Source of the DNA: Clostridia bacterium
Lineage (GTDB): Bacteria > Bacillota > Clostridia > Oscillospirales > Butyricicoccaceae
Reading direction: 5' to 3'
DNA: 35,195 bases
NCBI GenBank assembly: GCA_900763355.1
Contig: CAAFJY010000108.1
Location: forward strand, 1-35,195
Every line of letters begins with the position of its first letter. Position 1 is the stretch's first letter. The position numbers and the translations under genes were made by a program. A model generated the notes under the pieces. The model worked only from the letters and a program-made list of their open reading frames with translations, was not told where the DNA came from and searched no databases. Positions 15,836 to 24,058 of this stretch are shown here, in pieces.

Positions 15836-18800
15836 ATGAACGGATTTTGGAAAAACAAATGGATCCAGCGGGGGGCCTGTGCCCTTTTGTGTATCGGGAT
15901 GCTCCTGGCGGCCTTTTTGGCCGGCGGGGGAGAAAGCCTGGGGCCCAAGGCCCCTCAGCCCGGGGAACAGCAGAGTCTGGAGCTCCTCACCGGGGGCGAG
16001 TCCGCTGCACAGACGACCGGGACCGGCGGCACCTCTGCCAGTGACAGCGCCGGCCCCGGCAGCGGCGGAGAGGGGGACGATCCCGCTCCCGACACTCCGC
16101 CCGACCCGGACGGGACTCAGGATCCCGCCCCCGTGACGCCCGAGCCCGACAACACCCAGACGCCCGGCGACGCCCCCGACCCCGACAGCGGGGACGCGCC
16201 CCAGCCCTCCGCCTCCGACGCCCGGGATCCCGGCCAGACCAACGGCACCACCGTGGACACCGATGAGCCCGGTTCCCTGGACACCCCGGACGACACCGGG
16301 ACCCAGGGGGGCGACGACAGCACGCTGGACCTGGGGGCCGTCTTCACCTGGCAGAAATATGGCCGGGAGGACAGCACCATCGTCTGCGACCCCGGAGGAC
16401 GGGTGCGGCGGACGGTTTTGTGGAACCAGGTCCCCGGCGGGCGGCTGGAATATGAGGTCGCCCTCTTCGGCGACGACGCCATCTATGCGGAACTCGAGTC
16501 CCTCCGCTTTTCCGAGGGGAACGGCCGGGCCCAGGAGCTGGACCCCTTTGGCCGGGTCACCCTGGAGCGCCGGGAGGACGGCGCGCGCAATTATATCTTC
16601 ACCGTTACCGCCCGGGTGGAAAAGCCCGGGGAAAATGACCAGAGCCGGACGGAGACCGTCACCTTTACCTTTGTCATCCGCTACCAGGATGGACTGGATC
16701 TGGAGCTGGAGCTGGACTGGACCCGCAGCGGGAGCCTTTCCACCATCCGGGTGGCCGCCGACGGGGCGGCCCGGCGGACGGTGCTGGGCAGCGAGCTGAC
16801 TGAGGGGGCCTTCCGCTATTCCCTCTCCCTCACGGGGGAGAGCGCGACCGACGGGGAGATCCTCTCGGCGGAATATTCCGCCGACGGGGGAGAAGGCGGC
16901 GCGCTGGATACGGAGAGCGGCACCCTGACTCTCACCCCCGGGGCCGACGGGACCCGGGAATACACCCTCCTCATCACCGCCCTGGTGGATGACGGGGGCG
17001 AGGAGCGCACCGTCACCTTCACCGTCACCCTGGACTACCAGGCCGGAGTGGATCTTCGGCTCATTCTCACCTGGCAATACCGGGGCATCACTCCCCGCAC
17101 GGCGGAGTGCCAGCCCGATAGCCGCGCTGCCCTCACCATCAAGCAGAATCAGCTCAGCCGGGGCGAGCTGCTTTATGCGCTGGATCTGGAGGGCGAAAGC
17201 GCGCCCCGGGCGCATCTGCTGTCCGCCAGCCTGGAGGGCCCCGGCGGCAGCCAGGATCTCTCCGACCGGGGGAGCGCCACCCTCTCTCTGCCAGAGGGGC
17301 AGACCGAGAGCGCCTATGTCCTCCGGGCCCGGGCGCTCCTGGAGGATACCGGGCGGGAGGTCTCCTTCGCCTTCCGCCTGACCTACACCGCCGACGCGGC
17401 CATGACCATGGAATATACCCTCCTGGCGGAGGGGCAGCCCCAGACCGTCACCCTATCCTGTGAAAACGGGCGGACGGTCACCGCCGAGCGCATCTATTCC
17501 GACCAGCTGACCGAGGACACCCTCCCGGTCTCCTTCCTCCTGACGGGGGAGGGGATGACCATCGAGCGCATCACCCTCTACCAGAGCGGCAGCGGGCGGG
17601 AGCGCACCCTGGCCCAGAGCCCCGGCAGCCTGTGGAACGGGGAAGCCCTCCTTCTCACCGACGGGGAGCGGGAGGGGGAGAACCGCTTCACCGTCTCGGC
17701 CCGGGATGGGGAGGGAACAGCCTATACCTTCACCTTCCATCTCCCCTTTATCCGCCGGGGAAACAAGACCATCGACATCGAGACCAATCTCCCGGAGGAT
17801 CGCACCATCCGCAACGAGACCGATTATGACCTCCGCATCCGCGCCCGGACGATGGAGGCCGATGGAAGCGTCTTTGCCGTCATCCGCGCCAACGGCGTGA
17901 CCCTCACCCTGGACGGGGAAAAGCTGGAATATACCGGCGCTTCCGGCGAATGGCTGCAATACAAGCTCTATGCCAAAAATCCCCCGGAGGGGGACGACAA
18001 TACCCACATCCTGGTCATCCACGCCCGGGATGACTACGGCAACGAAAAGACCGAGACCTATGAGCTCCTGGGTCAGCGCACCGAGGATGGGCAGAAGATC
18101 GGCACGGCCCATATCTACATCGACATGAGCGCCCTGGGCTTGGGGACCACCTCCCGCATCGCCTATGACGTGCTCTCCGGGGAGCCCATCTCCTATGTGG
18201 TGGCCAAGGCCGTCTGGGGCTATGACGCCGGGGAGCCCTACGGCACCGCCCGGGAGACCTTTGGCTGGGACGAGAGCGACTGCTCCTATGGCGGAAAGCT
18301 GGACCAGGGCTTCTACCTGGCCGCCATGGGGGACGGCTCGGACCTGAGCACCCGGGCCAAGGCCCTCTCCGGCGACTGGCGGGACTTTGGCAGCACCGAG
18401 GAGGAGATCCTGGCCGCCATCGACCGGCGCTTCGGCGCGGGCAGCGGCATGGCCGCCCTCTGGCGGTGCATCTACCGCAACGGCATCGAGCTGCGCAGCT
18501 GGGACGATCCCCACACCGTGGGGGAGTTTGACTTCACCAACGGCTCCGGCTGGCTCTATCAGCTGGACGGGGAGTTTTATCCCGGCTCATCCATGTCGGA
18601 CTACACCCTCCAGGATGGGTCGGTCCTGGTGCTGCGCTACACCCTGGCCTATGGCTGGGACGTGAGCGAGGGGCTGGACGGAAATCAGGGAAACACGGTG
18701 GGCTACTGCGCCCGGGCCATCAACGGCCGCATCCAGGTGAATCATCGGGTGGAGGACGGCGTCTGCGTCTCCTGCGGTCTCCGCATGGGGGACTGCACCC

Positions 18801-19459
18801 ACGACAATGCCTTCTATCGGGACAACGGCGACGGCACCTGCGGCCTCTATTGTCCCGACTGCGGGGAGTATATTCAGGATCTGGAGCCCCACGACTGGGC
18901 CTATTCCTGGGAGCCCGGCAGCGAGAAGCACACCATGACCTGCCAGAACTGCGGCGCGGTGGAGCATGAGAAGCATCTGCTGCTCGACAAAAACAATACC
19001 GCCACCTGTACCGAGCCCGGTACGGCCATCTTCTCCTGCCACATCTGCGGTATGGAAGAGGAGCGGGAGACCCCGGCCCTGGGGCATGAGACGGGAGACA
19101 GCTGGCAGATCTCCGGCCAGCAGCACTGGAAGCAGTGCGATCGCTGCCACGAGGAGCTGGAAGGCACCCGTGCCGACCATGATTATCAGTACAACGCCCA
19201 TTCCGGGACCTGGATCTGCGCCGAATGCCTTGCAGTCCACGCCTGGGAATGCGGCGACGGCGCGCTGGAGCTGGTCCCCGAAGAAAGCAGCAGTACGTGC
19301 CGCGTCTGGCGCTGCCCCCACTGCGGCCTGACGCTGGAGCAGGAGGGGGATTTCTCTCCGGAGGAGCCCGATCTCCCGCCCCCGGATCCCGATCCCGGCC
19401 CGGAGGGCCCGGAGGATCCCGACGCTTCCGGCGGCGACCCGCCGGAAGATGGGGAATGA
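15836..19459 (+). CDS. Membrane-anchored repeat protein with DUF4430-like domain and CxxC-rich tail
   Basis: I know no named homologue for this 1207-residue protein. An N-terminal signal anchor (about 8-28) is followed by a Pro/Asp/Thr-rich wall-spanning linker (about 39-162). Four tandem beta-rich repeats of about 120 residues begin near 164, 287, 405 and 520, three of them with an LxLxLxWxxxG-like start (e.g. LDLELELDWTRSG). A DUF4430-like domain at about 754-944 ends with GSGWLYQLDGEFYPG and LQDGSVLVLRYT. The tail (962-1165) has seven CxxC pairs (CVSCG, CPDCG, CQNCG, CHICG, CDRCH, CAEC, CPHCG) plus many His, then an acidic Pro-rich end. ATG 15836 follows GGGAG; the frame is open earlier but lacks a signal there. 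It lies 91 bp before moxR with no terminator between. A scaffold or ligand-binding role on the surface is inferred. Confidence 0.9.
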   Translation: MNGFWKNKWIQRGACALLCIGMLLAAFLAGGGESLGPKAPQPGEQQSLELLTGGESAAQTTGTGGTSASDSAGPGSGGEGDDPAPDTPPDPDGTQDPAPVTPEPDNTQTPGDAPDPDSGDAPQPSASDARDPGQTNGTTVDTDEPGSLDTPDDTGTQGGDDSTLDLGAVFTWQKYGREDSTIVCDPGGRVRRTVLWNQVPGGRLEYEVALFGDDAIYAELESLRFSEGNGRAQELDPFGRVTLERREDGARNYIFTVTARVEKPGENDQSRTETVTFTFVIRYQDGLDLELELDWTRSGSLSTIRVAADGAARRTVLGSELTEGAFRYSLSLTGESATDGEILSAEYSADGGEGGALDTESGTLTLTPGADGTREYTLLITALVDDGGEERTVTFTVTLDYQAGVDLRLILTWQYRGITPRTAECQPDSRAALTIKQNQLSRGELLYALDLEGESAPRAHLLSASLEGPGGSQDLSDRGSATLSLPEGQTESAYVLRARALLEDTGREVSFAFRLTYTADAAMTMEYTLLAEGQPQTVTLSCENGRTVTAERIYSDQLTEDTLPVSFLLTGEGMTIERITLYQSGSGRERTLAQSPGSLWNGEALLLTDGEREGENRFTVSARDGEGTAYTFTFHLPFIRRGNKTIDIETNLPEDRTIRNETDYDLRIRARTMEADGSVFAVIRANGVTLTLDGEKLEYTGASGEWLQYKLYAKNPPEGDDNTHILVIHARDDYGNEKTETYELLGQRTEDGQKIGTAHIYIDMSALGLGTTSRIAYDVLSGEPISYVVAKAVWGYDAGEPYGTARETFGWDESDCSYGGKLDQGFYLAAMGDGSDLSTRAKALSGDWRDFGSTEEEILAAIDRRFGAGSGMAALWRCIYRNGIELRSWDDPHTVGEFDFTNGSGWLYQLDGEFYPGSSMSDYTLQDGSVLVLRYTLAYGWDVSEGLDGNQGNTVGYCARAINGRIQVNHRVEDGVCVSCGLRMGDCTHDNAFYRDNGDGTCGLYCPDCGEYIQDLEPHDWAYSWEPGSEKHTMTCQNCGAVEHEKHLLLDKNNTATCTEPGTAIFSCHICGMEEERETPALGHETGDSWQISGQQHWKQCDRCHEELEGTRADHDYQYNAHSGTWICAECLAVHAWECGDGALELVPEESSSTCRVWRCPHCGLTLEQEGDFSPEEPDLPPPDPDPGPEGPEDPDASGGDPPEDGE

Positions 19460-19550
19460 GTCCCTTTTTCCTGAAATATCCGGAAATAAACCGAGAAAAT
19501 ACTGAAAAATACCGAACCCGCCCGCATTTCCGGGCAGAAGGAGCACCCTT

Positions 19551-20504
19551 ATGAGCGAAAACAGCAAAACCGCCCAGCGCATCCTGGACGAGATCCAAAA
19601 GGTGGTGGTGGGCAAGACCGAAACGGTGGAAAAGATCCTCATGGCCATCCTGGCCGGGGGACATATCCTGATGGAAGATGTCCCTGGCGTGGGAAAGACC
19701 ACCACGGCCATGACCTTTGCCAAGGTCCTGGGGCTGGAGACCCGGAGAGTCCAGTTCACCTCCGACACCGTCCCCTCGGACATCATCGGCTTTTCGGTCT
19801 ATGACAAGGACAGCGGGAAGTTCGTCTACAAGCCCGGCGCGGTGATGACCAACCTCCTGCTGGCCGACGAGATCAACCGCACCTCCAGCAAGACCCAGTC
19901 GGCCCTTTTGGAGGCCATGGAGGAGCGCCGGGTCTCGGTGGACGGGGAGACCTATCCTCTGCCCGCTCCCTTTGTGGTGCTGGCCACCCAGAACCCCGTG
20001 GGCTCGGCGGGCACCACCCGCCTGCCCGAGTCCCAGCTGGACCGCTTTCTCATCCGGGTAAGCATGGGGTATCCCGATTTCCGCTCCCAGGTGAATATCC
20101 TCCGGGACCGGCACGACAAAAATCCCCTGGATGACATCCGCCCCGTGGTGGACAAGGGCGGGCTGATGGACCTCATCGCCGCCGTCACCGCCGTGGAGAT
20201 CCGGGACAGCATCTATGAATACGTCACCACCCTGGCCGAGGCCACCCGCACGCACCCCCTGGTGGAGCTGGGGCTCAGTCCCCGGGGCGCCCTGGCGCTG
20301 TGCCGCATGGCCAAGGCCCACGCCTTCCTTCGCGGGCGGGATTTCGTCACGCCGGAGGATGTTTCCCAGGTCTTCCCCGATGTGGCGGCCCACCGCCTGG
20401 TGTTGTCCTCCAAGGCACGGATGATGGAGAGCGACCCTGGGGAGATCACCCGGGAGATCCTTCAAACCGTATCCATGCCCGCCCTGGGCGGCGCGGGGAA
20501 ATGA
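19551..20504 (+). CDS. MoxR-type AAA+ ATPase
   Basis: MoxR proteins are cytoplasmic AAA+ ATPases thought to act as chaperones for the maturation of partner, often surface or membrane, complexes. The 317-residue product has the family length. Walker A is in EDVPGVGKTTTA (about 42-53), Walker B in LLLADEINR (102-110), and the sensor-type segment ATQNPVGSAGTTRLPESQ follows at about 145-162. The start has AGGAGC upstream. It overlaps the DUF58 gene by 4 bp and heads the common MoxR-DUF58-transglutaminase arrangement. Its presence inside a riboswitch-controlled surface operon suggests it serves the neighbouring large surface proteins, which is inference. Confidence 0.95.
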   Translation: MSENSKTAQRILDEIQKVVVGKTETVEKILMAILAGGHILMEDVPGVGKTTTAMTFAKVLGLETRRVQFTSDTVPSDIIGFSVYDKDSGKFVYKPGAVMTNLLLADEINRTSSKTQSALLEAMEERRVSVDGETYPLPAPFVVLATQNPVGSAGTTRLPESQLDRFLIRVSMGYPDFRSQVNILRDRHDKNPLDDIRPVVDKGGLMDLIAAVTAVEIRDSIYEYVTTLAEATRTHPLVELGLSPRGALALCRMAKAHAFLRGRDFVTPEDVSQVFPDVAAHRLVLSSKARMMESDPGEITREILQTVSMPALGGAGK

Positions 20505-21646
20505 TGGGGACTGCAAGAGCCCTCTGGGCTCTGTTTACGCTCCTGTGCGCCGGGATGACGGCCCTCTGGGGCAGCGTGGGGACGCTGGCCCTGCTGTGCG
20601 TGCTTCTGCTTTTGCCTCTTTTGCAGCTGGCGGGCGGTCTGCTTTGCCGGAAAAACCTCTCGCTCACGGTGGAGTGTCCTGTCAGCGGCTGGCAGGGGGA
20701 GCCTCTTTCGGTGACAGTGGCGGCGGAAAACGGGAGCGTCCTCCCCATTTGGGGCCTGTCTCTCTCCGTGACAGCGGAAAACGCTCTCACCGGGGAGAAC
20801 GAAAAGACACCCCTGCGGCTGACGCTCCCGCCCGGGGGGCGGCGGCAGGTGACCCTCACCCTGGACGGACAATATGCCGGCCTTCTGCGCATCACCGCCG
20901 CCCGGGCGCGGCTCTATGACAGCTTTTGGCTCATCCCCCTCCCCGCACCGGCGGAGAGCGTGGGAAAATGTGCGCTCCTTCCCCGGTGCTTCCCCATGGA
21001 GACCCTGGTGGGGGCCGACGCTTCCCGCCTGGAGGAGAGCGAGGTCTTTTCCCCGGACAAGCCCGGGGCCGACCCCAGCGAGACCTTCCAGCTGCGGGAA
21101 TATGTCCCCGGGGACAGCCCCCGGCAGATCCACTGGAAGCTCACCGAAAAGCTGGGCCGCCTGACGGTGAAGGATTTTTCATTGCCGGTGGATCGCTCGA
21201 TCCTCCTGATCTGGGAGCGGCGCGAGACCCGGCCCACCCCTGCGGCGGAGGATGCCCAGGCCGCCGTGCTCTTCTCTCTCGGGCAGAGCCTTTTGGAGCA
21301 GGCGGGCGCTTTCACCCTCCTGTGGAACGAGAAAGACAGCCCCTGCTGTCGCCTGGCGGTGGGGGATCTGGACGATCTGGTGGGGCTCACACCCCGTCTG
21401 CTGGCGGCCCGGCCCCTGACCCAGGGGCCCACGGCAGCGCTGGCTCTGTGCCAGACGGCGGGGGAGGAGACTTTTGCCCATATCATCTATCTGGGGGAGC
21501 GGGCCCCCGACTGTCTGCCCCGTCTGCGGGAGCTGGGCCGGGTGACCCTGATCCTTTCCCAGCCAGAGGGCGCACCGGGAGATGTGCCCTGCTATCCCTT
21601 TGACCCCCAGCACAAGGCCCAGCAGCTGCGGGAAGTGCGAATCTGA
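20501..21646 (+). CDS. DUF58 domain protein
   Basis: This 381-residue protein has two hydrophobic segments near the N-terminus (within about residues 8-47), then a beta-rich region, then the DUF58 domain. The domain is marked by ETFQLREYVPGD and PRQIHWK at about 194-212, with LTVKDFSLP after it. DUF58 proteins are regular partners of MoxR ATPases and carry a von Willebrand factor A-like fold in the C-terminal part. The start at 20501 forms an ATGA overlap with the moxR stop; the adjacent ATG at 20504 is equally possible. The transglutaminase-like gene follows after 11 bp. It probably bridges the cytoplasmic ATPase to membrane partners, but no substrate is known. Confidence 0.93.
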   Translation: MMGTARALWALFTLLCAGMTALWGSVGTLALLCVLLLLPLLQLAGGLLCRKNLSLTVECPVSGWQGEPLSVTVAAENGSVLPIWGLSLSVTAENALTGENEKTPLRLTLPPGGRRQVTLTLDGQYAGLLRITAARARLYDSFWLIPLPAPAESVGKCALLPRCFPMETLVGADASRLEESEVFSPDKPGADPSETFQLREYVPGDSPRQIHWKLTEKLGRLTVKDFSLPVDRSILLIWERRETRPTPAAEDAQAAVLFSLGQSLLEQAGAFTLLWNEKDSPCCRLAVGDLDDLVGLTPRLLAARPLTQGPTAALALCQTAGEETFAHIIYLGERAPDCLPRLRELGRVTLILSQPEGAPGDVPCYPFDPQHKAQQLREVRI

Positions 21647-21657
21647 GGAGGAAGCAA

Positions 21658-23985
21658 ATGAAACGATCATCCACCCTGACCCTCGCTCCGGCGGCCCTCC
21701 CTGCCCCTTCCCGGCAGGACCGGCTGGTCCGGGCGGGGCTGGCGCTGCTCCTGCTGGGGAGCCTGTGGGCCCTCTGGCTGCAATATGCCGCCCCGGCGGA
21801 GGCCCCCTGGGCTCTTCCGGCGACAGTGAGCGGGCTCCTTTGCCTGGCCAGCGCCCTTCTCCCGGAAAAGGGCTGGGCCCCTTGGGCCCGGCTGGGGACG
21901 CTGGCCCTCCTGCTCCTGGCCGCGCTGGTGGGCAGAAGTGATGTTTCCGCCGGCCTGACCCTCTGCCGCAATGCCTGGCGGGCGGGACGGACGGCGGCCT
22001 CCGGTGTGCTCCACCCGGCGCTGGAAGCGGCGGGAACGGGCAGCGGACTGGTGTTTTACCTGGTGCTGGGCGGGGCGATGGCTCTCCTGTGCCGGGCGAT
22101 CGCGGAAAAGGCCCCCTGTCTGGGGGCGGCGGGCTGCCTGGGCGGCAGTCTGGCGGTGCTCCTTTTGCAGGAAACGGCGGGGGCCCCCTGGGCCGTAGCC
22201 GCCCTTTTGGGGACGGGCGTTTTGCTCCTGGTCTCCGGAACGGGGACCGGGCGGGACCGGCTTTTGCCGGGACTGGCGGCGCTGCTGGCGGTCTTCCTGG
22301 CGGCGGGCGCGGTCCTCATCATTCCCTCGGCCCGGAGCGGAGCCCTCTTTTCCGCCTGGCGGGCAGACAGCAAGCAGGCGCTCCACGCCTTCCGTTACGA
22401 GACCGGGGCGGACCCCCTCCCGGAGGGGGATCTGTCCAACATCACGCCCCGCACCGAGACCGGCCGGGTCATGCTCACTGTGACGCTGGACCAGCCCGAG
22501 CCGCTTTATTTCCGCGGCTTTGCGGGGGAGATCTACACCGGGACCGGCTGGGCGTCCCCCACCGGAGCCGACCTGGCCCGGGAAGGGGAGACCCTCTGGT
22601 GGCTCCATGACCAGGACTTTTATCCCGCACACCAGATGGCTCTGGCTGCCCGGGCGGCGGGAGCGGAGGCGGCGACGGCAGCCTTTACCGTGACCAATCA
22701 GGCCGCCTGTACGGCCTATGCCTATCTCCCCGTCTCGGCGGCGGCGGACAGCCTGATCCGGAACCCCCTCCGCCTGCTGGCGGAGGAAGGATGCCGGGAG
22801 ACGATTTCCGGGACCGTTCTCGTGCATGGAGCGGAGCAGGGGGCGGCCTGGCTGGCCGCCCTTCAGGGGGAAAATGACCCCGCTGCTGCGGCGTTTTTAG
22901 AGGAAGAAAGCGCTTACCGCACCCTGGTAGAGAACGATGCCCTGGAAGTCCCGGACAGCGTCCGGGCCCTCCTTCTTCCCCGGCTGCGGGAGGCGGGCTG
23001 GAGCGAAAGCAGTACCTCCGGCGAGAGCATCCTGGCCGTCCGGTGCTTTTTGGAGGAGAGCTTTTCCTACAGTGACGGGGGCCTCACTCTGGAGGCGGGG
23101 AGCGACCTCATCGAGACTCTCCTGGCCCGGGGCACGGGCAGCGACGTGCATTACGCATCCCTCGCGGTGATGGCCCTGCGCTGCTGCGGCATCCCCGCCC
23201 GCTATGCCGAGGGCTATGTCCTCACGGCCCAGGACGCTTCCCAGGCCGGGGAGGGCGGCATCCCTCTCCGGGACGGCAGCGCCCACGCCTGGGCGGAGGT
23301 CTATCAGCCCGGTCTCGGGTGGCTCCCCCTGGAGCTCACCCCCGGTTATGCCGCCCAGATGGGCACAGCAGGCCAGGCCGGGGGCCTGGCGGGCATGGTC
23401 CCCGGGGAGGACGGAGAAGCCATCGGCGGCTCCGGCACCGGCGAGACCAAGGAGGGGGAGGAATACGAGCCCGAGCCCGATCAGAATGCCGACACCTCAC
23501 CCGACCCCGGCGAGGTCCCCGACGACGGGACCAGCTCCCAGACCCGGCTCCGCCGGGAACGGATTTTGTGGCTGGCGGGAGCGGTCATTTTGCTGCTGCT
23601 TATCCTGTGCGCCGGGGTCTGGCTGCGGCGGAAAAAGATCCTCCGGGCCCGGCAGGCGGCCTTTGACGGGGAAGACCTTTCCCCGGCCCTGGCGGCCCGG
23701 TTCGCTCACTGCGTCCGTCTGCTGGAAGAGCTGGGCTTTGACCGGGCGGGAGGGAGCCTCTATGCTCTCGCCCCGGCCCTGGACGGGCGCTTTGGCCCGG
23801 ACTATGCTTCCCGCTTCCGCCGGATGACGGCGGTGCAGCAGGAGGCCGTCTTCAGCTCCCATCCCCTCTCCCCGGAGCTGCGGGGAGAAATGGCCGGATT
23901 TGACCGGGAGACCACCGCGCTTTTGCAGAAAAACGCGGGCTTTTGGGCAAAACTCCGGCAGAAATGGCTGAAATGTCTCTATTGA
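21658..23985 (+). CDS. TgpA-like membrane transglutaminase-domain protein lacking the catalytic cysteine
   Basis: The 775-residue protein has a multi-helix N-terminal membrane region (about 24-225), an external transglutaminase-like core, a further helix (about 634-660) and a cytoplasmic tail, as in the TgpA family. The core reads GTGSDVHYAS then GIPARYAEGY, HAWAEVY (His543) and LELTPGY (Glu559). In related proteins the position of Asp496 is the nucleophilic Cys (GYCVHYA-type motif); here the codon is GAC. It therefore looks like a pseudoenzyme that may bind rather than cleave or crosslink. The start has AGGAGGA upstream. It completes the MoxR-DUF58-TgpA set and precedes the beta-propeller protein gene by 73 bp. 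Confidence 0.92.
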   Translation: MKRSSTLTLAPAALPAPSRQDRLVRAGLALLLLGSLWALWLQYAAPAEAPWALPATVSGLLCLASALLPEKGWAPWARLGTLALLLLAALVGRSDVSAGLTLCRNAWRAGRTAASGVLHPALEAAGTGSGLVFYLVLGGAMALLCRAIAEKAPCLGAAGCLGGSLAVLLLQETAGAPWAVAALLGTGVLLLVSGTGTGRDRLLPGLAALLAVFLAAGAVLIIPSARSGALFSAWRADSKQALHAFRYETGADPLPEGDLSNITPRTETGRVMLTVTLDQPEPLYFRGFAGEIYTGTGWASPTGADLAREGETLWWLHDQDFYPAHQMALAARAAGAEAATAAFTVTNQAACTAYAYLPVSAAADSLIRNPLRLLAEEGCRETISGTVLVHGAEQGAAWLAALQGENDPAAAAFLEEESAYRTLVENDALEVPDSVRALLLPRLREAGWSESSTSGESILAVRCFLEESFSYSDGGLTLEAGSDLIETLLARGTGSDVHYASLAVMALRCCGIPARYAEGYVLTAQDASQAGEGGIPLRDGSAHAWAEVYQPGLGWLPLELTPGYAAQMGTAGQAGGLAGMVPGEDGEAIGGSGTGETKEGEEYEPEPDQNADTSPDPGEVPDDGTSSQTRLRRERILWLAGAVILLLLILCAGVWLRRKKILRARQAAFDGEDLSPALAARFAHCVRLLEELGFDRAGGSLYALAPALDGRFGPDYASRFRRMTAVQQEAVFSSHPLSPELRGEMAGFDRETTALLQKNAGFWAKLRQKWLKCLY

Positions 23986-24058
23986 TCGGGAAAAACCCGC
24001 GCGCTTGATATGATCTCACCCTGTGATACACGCCCCCTGCGTGGAAAGGAAACCACCC

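Noticed and set aside
24001..24058. A promoter before the propeller protein gene (TTGATA with a TA-rich box)
   Set aside because: The spacing between the boxes is only about 14 bases, and the gene is only 73 bp after its neighbour. Read-through is more likely.
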